A DNA stretch of 64,000 nt from Arenicola marina (Eukaryota; Annelida; Polychaeta; Arenicolidae). The translations under genes and the position numbers were made by a program. Shown here piece by piece: positions 55,101 to 64,000 of the stretch (position 1 is the stretch's first letter; every line of letters begins with the position of its first letter). The notes beneath the pieces were generated by a model. The model had not been told where the DNA came from, ran no database searches, and saw nothing but the letters and a program-made list of their open reading frames with translations. Location: contig OZ025265.1 in the NCBI GenBank assembly GCA_964019135.1, positions 20,807,143-20,871,142 on the forward strand, written 5' to 3'.

Positions 55101-56287
55101 ATATTATATGAAAAAATGAAATATACAGATTGCTGGTGCAGGGACAATTTTTTGCTAACATGGTGAGGGAGTTGTTATCTAATTCAGCTTATACATAATT
55201 ATACTTCAATGTGGGCCATATACTGCCATGTTATGCAATATGAAGGCTAACTTGATAATTAAATATATACATGTTTTAATTACACAATTAAGTTAACATT
55301 TATAATATATAATTCCACTTCGCAGGGATGGATTTAAGCCTAATGATTTTGGAGTAAATGAAAGATAAATAAGCAGCCTTTTTGCATATTCATTCAAGTT
55401 GTATTTCCTGTTCACTACATTACAACATTAATAAGATTAGATCTATATTGACAATAGATATATTAAGTATACCCACAAATGTATATCAACATTTTGGTCT
55501 ACATTGAAATTTACTCACATAGATCTCCACATTTAGCAATATCTTAATTACTTTAAAGCAGGATTTTTATTTACTGGAAAATATATATTTGTATTCATAG
55601 CATATAACTTAACTATACTAGCCTATACCCAACAACTAATAGGATAATTCTGATGTTATTAAAATTTAAGCCTTTTTTTTAGCTAAAATAATTGGTGCAT
55701 AGATAGATAGATGTTTATTTAATATAGTGACATGGTACGTTGTAGAGGTCATATGGCAAACTGGTTTTTTATCATGTATGGGGTATGTTATTAGGTCATA
55801 CCTTGTGGCCTCTTTTTACCCTTTAATATATTATAATTAAGAACTTAACACATCTAGATCCAACTTATTTCTCATACTAAACAGCTAAAGACATAAAGTG
55901 AATACTCACACATTGAGACAATAAATAAGTAAATCATTGGAGGTAAAAAAAATGCTGTATGAATTGAATATGAGTAGACTCTATGAGCAACTTTAAGCTT
56001 AGCCTACCTGTCCTTGGTCCTTTAAATTAATTTATGTATTGAGACATAAATTAAAATAGATTGATAAGAGGTTCAATTATTTTCAACTCACCACTGAAGT
56101 GCAGAACCTTCGCAACAACCTTCCTTGCCGGCCTGCTGTTAGATATTGGCCACTGGACCACAACTTCTGTTTCCATGCGGAAATCCTGATCGTTGCAATT
56201 CTCTACGTCCACGCCTTCTATCCAGACAGATTCACCTATTTCAGTGGCCCCATCTTCATTTACAAAATCGAATAAAGCGTACTTCAT
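52148..56287 (-). CDS. BEN-domain protein encoded by the transposon, 7 exons, 355 aa
   Basis: Minus-strand exons in order: 56287-56092, 54878-54727, 54300-54202, 53901-53808, 53559-53351, 52739-52553 and 52278-52148. They join in frame to 356 codons including TAG. The start is the ATG giving MKYALFDFVNEDGATEIGES. Residues 1-66 resemble the N-terminal module of BEN-containing proteins (acidic, with VVVQWP). A basic/Ser/Asp linker (RGHRIPKKKKELELCDSDSD) and Lys-rich stretch follow. About residues 168-196 predict a coiled coil (YKQEVKDLKVRVGHLEALLQ). A BEN domain lies at about 240-325: ARKMTNDLMEAVFTTKDMCN, HSVTGSVSNKRTPAKPALPR, then NKIISIIGDHVRRQFPAK. BEN domains bind DNA. One donor (AAG|GTCTAC, exon 3) is weak. 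It is read divergently from the transposase, 398 bp apart. Confidence 0.85.
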
Positions 56288-56685
56288 CTTGTTAACGGTA
56301 GCGATTGAAAAATCTAAATTATGATATAGGCTAGGTACGTCGATCAGGAGCTGCCGAAGATTCAACTGTAACTGAATCCGAGGCAGCTAGCACAGGCGGG
56401 AAACGGCAAAGGATCCTACTTCCGTTTCCGATACTAAAATCAGGAACGCATGCGGAAAGGAGAAGGAACGATAATTGTCAGAATTTTTGATAGTCGCTTA
56501 CATACTCAACTGTAATGTGGCGATAAATTAATTTAAGCATTCTGATCAATGTAAAATGTATGTTGATTGTCAATACGTCATATAACAATGAAGCTATCTT
56601 GTAACATTGACGATGCCACTGGCGCAAAGCAAAGTGTTGGTGTTTTACTTTTAGTATATGCCAACTCGATCCCGAAGCGCTGAAT
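56288..56685. promoter_or_regulatory. Bidirectional promoter region of the transposon gene pair
   Basis: 398 bp separate the two opposed start codons. No clear TATA box was found on either side. The central position suggests shared regulation. Confidence 0.5.
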
Positions 56686-59600
56686 ATGGCGACTAACAAA
56701 AATGTTCGTCAAAGATATAAAAGGTATTTACGTGACCCAGAAATCAATATACCAAGAGCAACAAAGTGGAGAAGGACACGGCAAGACAATGGAAGCGAAG
56801 GGATACAGTTAACCTCTCAGTTTCATAGTGATTCTGGCAGTGGGTCGGAATCAGATGGTGATGTGTCCTCGAACTCCAATTCTGATCTTGCCGAAAAGAG
56901 CGAACACTTCGAAGGATTAGAAGCTGGAAATGATTTCAACAATGAGGTTTGTAGCACTACTTTGATTATAGTCAATCAAAATTGATAACCTGGTGAATTT
57001 AGTGTTTCAACCAAGAATATAACATTTTTTAACTTGTTAAGCTTAGATCTACCTACAACGTGTTTATAACTAGGCCTAAGTTCTTACTTAATTTACCGGT
57101 AAGTAAAAGACTATAGGCTACCCTACCTACAAGTCAACTATTGTCAATTGATACACTGTTTTTCCAGAATTTTATATTTTTCTCACCATTTGAACAGTAT
57201 TACATCCAGTCTGTTTAGTCTACCGAGCACAATAATATAAAATATAGTTTTAGTAAAATTTGTTTCTAGAGGATTCTTGATTGTATAGATTTATGTGATG
57301 TTAACAACACTGAAAAATAGAAATAAGCATGATGACTATAGATCTATATATTATTTTTACATTAGATCTATTTTATTCTATAAATAGATCTATATGCCTA
57401 CCAAATATATAACAAATATAGATATGTAGATCTCTTATCAATTTGTTTTGGCAGCTAATGCATCATTTAAAAAGTATATTATTATATATTACTAAATAAA
57501 AAATAAAATATATACAATGCATTGTTACCATGCAAGGAAATGAATCTATATAAGTGATTGTATATTGAGCAGGAGGCATAGCTGTAGACATCCTTATATA
57601 TGAGGGATATTATAATTATTCTGTTTAAAACTTTTTCATCAATGGTGCCATGACAATATTGGCTACCTATATGTTCGGATTAATCTATTTGAAAAAAAAA
57701 TGTTAGTGGCGCTTGATATCATAAAACAGCTTTTTCTCTGTTTGAATTGGTATCTTCTTGTTATTCACATGGGGATTGTCATCAAATTTTAATAGTTCCC
57801 TAGTAATTAAGAGTGCCTTGGTTTTCATTGACTAGATAATTATATACCTGTAGTCATGTTGCCCCTATTTAGCTCTCTGTAGGTCACTGATATTTGGTAC
57901 TTCATCATATATAATTAAGGCTGAGTCATGTTAATTTAATGTTACCAACTTGAAGTTACAATTTTACATGAAAAACAGATTTTTTTGACTGAAAATGATG
58001 TAAGCTCATATATTGTTAGCATTAAATATGTTAAATATACACATGTAGGTATACAATAAATAATGTGACATTTCCAACTTTATTTAGCCAAGTTGGTGCA
58101 TCTTGGGTGGGAGGAAGTGAACATGGCTTAACTTCCCCTATATATGGTCTTCAATATTTAGACATTTCTTACTGTTTATCTCTGCATGTTAAATATTGCT
58201 TTCATTAAATTTTGACTGTAAAATCACAGAAATACATACAAAACAGCAAAATCTATAAATTATTTATGTTTATTGAGTTTAATTACCCAATCATTGTATT
58301 GAGTTTCTTTTGTACTCTAGTTTTACCGGTATGTTGAAATATTTTAAATAATGTTTTATTTACAAGTATTGGACATACATATTGTAGTGATCTTTTTATG
58401 AGGTATAACTCTTATTTTGTAGGTATCGATGTTTTAGCTAGGGTTATAAATGGATATACTTCGAGATTATACTAACATTTATTTTCTTTTTTATTTCTAG
58501 GTATTACATGAGCATCCTGGTTGTGAGAACCATTTGACAGAAGCCATCCTTGATGACCATTCCATATACGAGGGTTCATCTGTTACTAGAGGCCAAGCAC
58601 TCGGACTTGCTATTGCTTATGCCTTGAGGAATAACATTGCTGGAGTTGCACTGGCTGGTCTTTTGGATCTAGTCAACACGTTAGTACCTGGGAGTCTACC
58701 TAAAACAAAATACTACATAGAAAAACTATTGTACTCTCAGGCTGACCAAGTTCAGTATGACTTCTACTGCTCAAATTGTCAGTGCCTATTTGGCCCAGCC
58801 CCGCAACATGAATCTTGCCCAGACTGTGCCACTTTGTTCAGAAAGGAGGATGCTTTAAAAGAAGGAAGCTACATCTTGCGCATGCCACTAGCCAACCAGA
58901 TCAAGTCTCTTTTCGAAGACCACGGCATTTCCGATATCATTCTCAAAGACCGACATTCCAGTCGAGAGGTCATCAAAGACATATATGATGGAAAATGTTA
59001 TCAGCAGGCGGAAGTGCAAGCCTTTTTGCAGAATTCTGACAACATTTCGATGACATTCAACACAGATGGAGTCCCAGTGTTCTCATCATCAAATTTTTGT
59101 ATTTGGCCAGTACTCTGTACAATCAATGAGCTTCCACGATCCAAGAGACGTGACTACGTGTTAGTGCACTCTTTATGGTTTGGCAAACACAAACCAAGGA
59201 TGGACACTTTGATGCAGCCTTTCGTCGATGAAATGTGCTCTTTGAAAGATGAAGGAGTTCAATGGGAACGGAACAATGAGTTGCACACAACAAAATGTAT
59301 CGCATTGGTTTGTGCATGTGACTCTGTAGCTCGGTGTGCAGTTCAGAACGTCAAACAGTTCAATGGCGAATATGGTTGTTCCTTTTGCCTGCACCCAGGA
59401 CAGGTTATTTGTAAAGGCAGAGGATATACCCGAGTATATCCGGCTGATATTTGCATGGAGCAAAGGTCCCATGCTCAAAACTTACGTCATGCAGAAGAAG
59501 CTGTAACATCTGGTGATGCCGTCTTTGGTGTAAAGGGGCCATGCATCCTGTATCAGCTTCCCTACTTCGATGTCATTAAAGGCTTCTCACCAGATTACAT

Positions 59601-60777
59601 GCATTCAGCATTGTTGGGTGTGTCGAGGCAGTTCGTCAACGTATGGCTGGATACAGGAAACAATGGGGAACCATACTATCTAGGGCCTGAAGTAGCTCGA
59701 CTTGACGACAAACTCTCGGCAATTCGACCCCCAAGCGAAGTGACACGCTTGCCACGTTCCTTGCTAGAGAGGAAGTTCTGGAAGGCCAACGAATGGCGGG
59801 CTTTTCTCTTGCTGTATTCGCCAGTTATTCTGCAACATGTCTTGCCACTGCGCTATTTCCGCCACTGGATGTTATTCAGTGTTGCCATTAGCGTTTTCTT
59901 GTCCAGTGAAATCAGCCGTCGAGATATCCACATGGCTCATGTTTGCCTTGTGAAGTTTGTGTCTGAGATTTCAGCATTGTATGGAATAGAACATGTTTCA
60001 TATAACTGTCACTTGATGGTCCATCTGGCAGATAGTGTGAAAAACTGGGGCCCTTTATGGGCAACTTCTTGCTTTGTGTTTGAGGATACAGCTGGAAGGC
60101 TGTTATCCTACTTCCATGGAACACAACATGTGTCGATACAAATGTTCAAGAGATACTTAGCAAAGAGGACTCTAGTGCGGTTCCATGAATCGTTTGTAGA
60201 TGCAGCCGAACATGTTACCGAAACATTTCAAAGAATGAGTGACACAATCGTCAAACGAAGCAAGTGCATCAAGATTTCGGAAGATTGTTCTGCCTTCACC
60301 GAAAATCTTGAACGCCCTACAGCAACAGATGCGCTCGCAATTGAGGCCACTTTGGGTAGGCCTGTTCTAAATAGAAGTTGCATGACTGTACACAGATTCT
60401 TGAAGGATAGTGTTCTGTTCACAAGCTCGGAATACTCCGCAAAATTTAAACGAAATAATTCGTTCGTCCTTCTTGCGTGTGGCAACTTTGGTACCATTAA
60501 GAAAATGGTTCGAATTAGACTGAGCTGCACTTGTGATTTAGCCCACTGTGACTGTGATGTTACAACTTTCATTATCGTAGAGAAAATGACCAAACTGCCA
60601 CTCGGACAAATGCATGATGGTGATGCTCAAACTGATTTACTTCAGTTTAGAAAACCGATCCATGAAAGTCAAGAACATGTGGCGTGCCTTTTGAATGCTA
60701 CATTAACCAAAGTCTGTGTCTGTGAGGCAGCAGGTTCCAAGTATGCAATTCCTTTGCCTGTGTTTGAGTTTGATTAA
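56686..60777 (+). CDS. EnSpm/CACTA-like transposase, 2 exons, 845 aa
   Basis: Exon 1 (56686-56946) and exon 2 (58501-60777) join in phase 0 over a 1.55-kb intron (GAG|GTTTGT ... TTTCTAG|GTA). The N-terminus is basic (VRQRYKRYLRDPEINIPRAT) and then Ser/Asp-rich. A helical region (YEGSSVTRGQALGLAIAYAL) precedes a CxxC...CxxC finger (about 177-196). Next comes the core: FNTDGVPVFSS and IWPVLCTINELP (about 273-298), LWFGKHKP, CACDSVARCAVQNVKQFNGE with GCSFCLHPG (about 359-387), FSPDYMHSALLGV (about 449-461), CHLMVHLADSVKNWGPLW and FEDTAGRL (about 588-620). This order matches animal EnSpm/CACTA (Transposase_21/DUF4218-like) proteins. Aspartates 276, 361 and 452 are candidate catalytic residues (inference). 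It is intact. Confidence 0.85.
56947..58500. other. Intron of the transposase gene
   Basis: 1.55 kb of AT-rich sequence with no coding character, ending in a good pyrimidine tract (TTTCTTTTTTATTTCTAG). Confidence 0.8.
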
Positions 60778-61820
60778 TGAAAGGTGTGGATGATGCATTT
60801 AGGACAAAATGGGTGGTTCTTTTACACCAAAACGATATGCATGTTGCATATAGTTTAGAATTACTTTAGTCATTGCATGTGTAAATACTTAAGGCAAGAA
60901 TAGCATGTCCTGCTTGCATCAAAAGTCTATATATGTCACTGCATATATGAAATTAAATTTATATAAGAGCACTTACGTCTGGTTTATTACATGAAGATTA
61001 AATACATGTACTGTTGTGCTATAAACTGAGAGAATTTGTAACCTGTTAACCCTAAGAAGTACCACACAGGATCATGGTCATATTTGTTGACTGTAGAATC
61101 AGTATGATTCTGTTATTACTGTGGTACAATTAATTGTTGAAATAAGATTCTTTTATGTTCACTTTTGTGGTAGCTTTTCACTGTGATATGTATCTTCAAT
61201 AATACTCAATGATGACAGACTTGAAATCGCAGTTGTGTTATTTTCTTGTGTGGCTAATTTTAATCACTTTGTATGCATATATTTTAGTAAGGTGTAAAGC
61301 TGTAGCATGTACAAATTTGCTAGCAAAACAACACCACAAAATTATTCACTACTCACAAAGAATGCCTTTACGGAATAAAGACCAGGTTCCTCATAGACCA
61401 TTCCAGATGCCCCTGACAACATCTATGATCCTGTTAGAAAACCGCTTTCAATGCGTTTGCTATGGTTTATGTTCTTTTTCAGGGCTAGCTAGGTTAGCTG
61501 TATATGGCATATTCACAGAACAAACACAACAGATTTCTCTATAAACTTTCCTTTTAGTATTATATTATAAAATGGAATCACAGATGTTTTTTCACCCTGT
61601 TAACTTACCATAAACTGTTGGAACTTATGCAACTATAGGTCTTCACTTACCTTATGCGTGCTATGCAGTGCAGCTAGAGCCAGCTATCGAGTTACCTGAC
61701 ATATGCACCTGCCAGAATTACCCCTGATCATCGTCATGATCAACATATTGCCAAAACCATGCCACAGAATAATATCGTGATAATTATACATTTGTGGCCA
61801 TATATAATCAGTAAAAGGAA
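60778..61820. other. 3' region of the transposase gene
   Basis: No further gene is seen. AATAAA occurs within GGAATAAAGACC near 61374 as one possible poly(A) signal. The stretch leads into the right palindrome array. Confidence 0.5.
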
Positions 61821-61825
61821 CAGTA

Positions 61826-62400
61826 TGTATACCATGGTATACTTTAAGGATGTATGACATGCATGATACACACAGGGTAGCATCAGGGCATATATCATGG
61901 TTTATCATGATATACCATGGTTTATAATTGTATACCATGGTACCTCCATGGTAGGCTTGAGTTGCCATGATTTTCATATTAAATACCATGGCAGAATGTG
62001 CTATATATCATGGTTTACCATGTTATACCAAGGTTTATCATAGCATACCATGGTATACCATGATATTCCATACCCTACCATACATGTACCATGGTATACC
62101 ATGATATTCCATACCCTACCATACATGTACCATGGTATACCATGATATTCCATACCATGCCATACATCTACCATGGTATATCATGGTAGGGTAGGGTATA
62201 TCATGATATACCATGGTACATGTATGGTAGTATATGAAATATCATGGTATACCATGATATATCATGGTATACCATGGTATATCATGGTACATGCATGGTA
62301 GGGTATTGTATATCAAGGTATACCATGATATATCATGATATACCATGATATACCATGGTATACCATGGTATACCATGATATACCATGGTATATTATGGTG
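61826..62400. repeat. Right subterminal palindrome array
   Basis: Dense TACCATGGTATACCATGATAT-type units, with variants such as ACATGTACCATGGTATACC, related to the left array in motif but not in unit order. Confidence 0.93.
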
Positions 62401-62414
62401 TTTTTTCGTAAGGG
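62384..62414 (-). repeat. Right terminal inverted repeat
   Basis: It ends GGTGTTTTTTCGTAAGGG, the inverse of the left end with one change in the first 20 positions. Confidence 0.85.
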
Positions 62415-62416
62415 TC

Positions 62417-64000
62417 GTGACGTCATCATTAGCTGTAATGCGCTACCCCTGGGACTGGTGCAGTGGTTGGCGTTCAATCGATGATTACTCCGTTATCAGA
62501 TTGATAAAAATAAGTTCTTATGGTGATGAACTCCTTTTCTTTCTTATTTTCAATGAAAAATACTTCCTCTCCCTTTCTCCAACAATAGACCGATCCATAC
62601 GCCGAAACTAAGCCCCGGCCACGCTTGAATCATATTTCATTAATCGTGAGTATGAAATTGATAATCATAGCTGATGGTAGATACAAGTGAAAAGTGCTTA
62701 TCTCTGAAACTGACAACCAAGTGACATACGGCTTTGTTTGTCCAACTTGTTTGTCCGACATAACGCAGGTGAAAGTTCTACTTTGACCACATGATTGGAT
62801 AAAAGCAACAGTGACGTCACTGCATAACTGACAGACTGGGTCGGTCTATTGATCGGTCAGGTTATGCACTCTATGTGCAAGGATGATAATCAATCCCGGG
62901 ATATACCGTTTATTTGTTTTTCCTTTTGCTTCTGAACGTTATAAAAGCAGAATTTTCTGTTTCACAAAAGGTAAAGCGGAAATGGGTTTCGGCAATTTCT
63001 TGTCTCATTACCGTTTTTAAACATGAAAAAGCCAAAAAATAAAATTCATCAGAAACCGTTTGCCCTTTTTGAAAGGAGCAAAATGAAAATAGGCAGCAAC
63101 ACTCGCGCGATACCTTTACCCTTTCGTAAAGTACAAAGTAAAGTCCGGTAAAAACAATAATATCCGGCTCAGATTACGCAAAAACTGTCGTTTCGCTTTT
63201 TCGACTGTAGGGACAAACACGATCCTTTCCATAAGAGTTAAATTTAGACGCGATAGGGTTCGATAGGAGTATTCCCACTAGGCGGAAGTGGTTGGAAACC
63301 CGTTCGCACGACGTCGTCCCCAGACGTTGAAATTTTGCCCATATCTGGTTGCATGCGCCAATTGATCCGACGTGCGTTTTATACGTCCTATCAACATGAA
63401 ATGTCAACGTCTTCAAGACGTCAGATTCCACTCGGTTATAAACGTCAATTATCATTTATTCATCATGCAAGATGCAACATGCAAAACAATAATAGTATTG
63501 CAATACCGTCAGTGTCTAAAGCAATTACCCGTCTGAAAAAAGTGACCAGATGTTACAATTCATATGGTAACTGATAATCGCAGTTCAACCGAAAGAAAAT
63601 TTAAAACAATCCATATCATAACCACGGTATATAGACATGCAAATGACCATTGACACATCACAGTATAACGTACTAGATATTACAAAATTGTGTCATCAAT
63701 GTTGGAACAACGTTAACACAACCAGGCTTTGAGAGGAATGACCGATCTTCAAGGGTGCCCAGATTTCACAAGTGTCTTACCCACAATATTTACGATTAAC
63801 CGATAGTGACATTACAATCGTAGGCATTTTTTATTAAACCGAAGCAAATGATAACGACCATGACAACTACCCTTTGAAACAGCAAAGCATATTACTTAGT
63901 ATGCAAACGAATGTATCTATTCACTGTTTAAAAAAATAAACAGTACCAGAAAGTAATTGCCAGTCTTAAAGACCGCATGAGAACCAAAATAAAATATCAG
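62417..64000. other. Intergenic right end, nothing recognised
   Basis: AT-rich DNA with short frames lacking domain or splice evidence. Confidence 0.6.

Larger units (their letters stand above)
50818..62414. mobile_element. 11.6-kb two-gene EnSpm/CACTA-like DNA transposon
   Basis: The ends are inverted repeats: the left starts CCCTTATGAAAAAACACCAT and the right, reverse-complemented, starts CCCTTACGAAAAAACACCAT, about 28 of 31 positions matching. TC at 50816-50817 and at 62415-62416 is a possible 2-bp target duplication. Both ends carry dense ACCATGGTATACCATGGT-type palindrome arrays. Inside lie a divergent pair, a transposase (plus) and a BEN-domain protein (minus), both with intact spliced frames, in DNA more AT-rich than the flanks. 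The termini are not the canonical CACTA/CACTG, so the superfamily assignment rests on the transposase. Confidence 0.8.

Noticed and set aside
56051-56365. BEN gene start at the longer frame upstream of 56287
   Set aside because: The upstream start codon would be TTG; the first ATG gives MKYALFDFV, which fits the N-terminal module of such proteins.
58534-60777. Single-exon transposase starting at a Met near 58534
   Set aside because: The codon there is TTG; a phase-0 splice to the ATG exon at 56686-56946 gives a better N-terminus and a good acceptor.
50818-62414. Giant virus-like or polinton-type element
   Set aside because: No polymerase, integrase, protease or capsid genes; only transposase and a BEN protein.

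Overview
This is a eukaryotic (metazoan) window: genes are split by GT-AG introns, exons are G+C-richer than the AT-rich introns, and repeats are abundant (minisatellites, SINE-like units, MITEs, a LINE, DNA transposons). The mixture of sarcomeric immunoglobulin-domain exons, a DUF1647-like type II membrane protein gene, a CR1/L2-type LINE and heavy minisatellite load fits an invertebrate deuterostome, most likely a lancelet (Branchiostoma-like). The species call is inference.

Layout. (1) 1-5059: no recognisable exon; pyrimidine-rich DNA, poly-G runs and a CpG-rich patch; probably intron or 5' flank of the next gene. (2) 5060-24995, plus strand: the last 18 recognisable exons (1,569 codons plus stop, all phases compatible) of a giant intracellular muscle-type Ig (I-set) protein. 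It has a 1.9-kb K/E/P-rich, PEVK/KEKE-like exon, three near-identical Ig units, an acidic exon and a short C-terminal tail. Its introns hold a 2.2-kb, 68-bp minisatellite, a CACAGC microsatellite, MITEs, SINE-like units and several partial duplications of exon/intron junctions. (3) 25883-29776: a degenerate element with long terminal inverted repeats, containing a broken minus-strand ORF of a transposon-associated family (SEDTDV ... GCDT, QAAIWRR and C-terminal Cys motifs). (4) 32505-39999, plus strand: a complete 5-exon gene for a 387-aa type II membrane protein of DUF1647-like type; a truncated antisense LINE (about 35.1-37.5 kb) lies in its third intron. (5) 40-50.8 kb: mostly gene-free; a 24-bp minisatellite (43.2-44.7 kb), a 277-bp repeat, and an inverted orphan copy of the promoter plus first exon of the gene in (4) at 47.6-47.9 kb. 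(6) 50818-62414: an 11.6-kb apparently intact DNA transposon. (7) 62.4-64 kb: nothing recognised.

The most striking object is the 11.6-kb element. It has about 31-bp terminal inverted repeats (CCCTTAYGAAAAAACACC...), a possible 2-bp TC target duplication, and dense subterminal arrays of an ACCATGGTATACCATGGT palindrome at both ends. Inside is a divergent gene pair separated by about 400 bp: a plus-strand 845-aa EnSpm/CACTA-like transposase (two exons) and a minus-strand 355-aa, seven-exon BEN-domain protein. The layout resembles the two-component maize En/Spm system (catalytic TNPD plus a TNPA that binds subterminal repeats), so I infer that the BEN protein may read the palindrome arrays.
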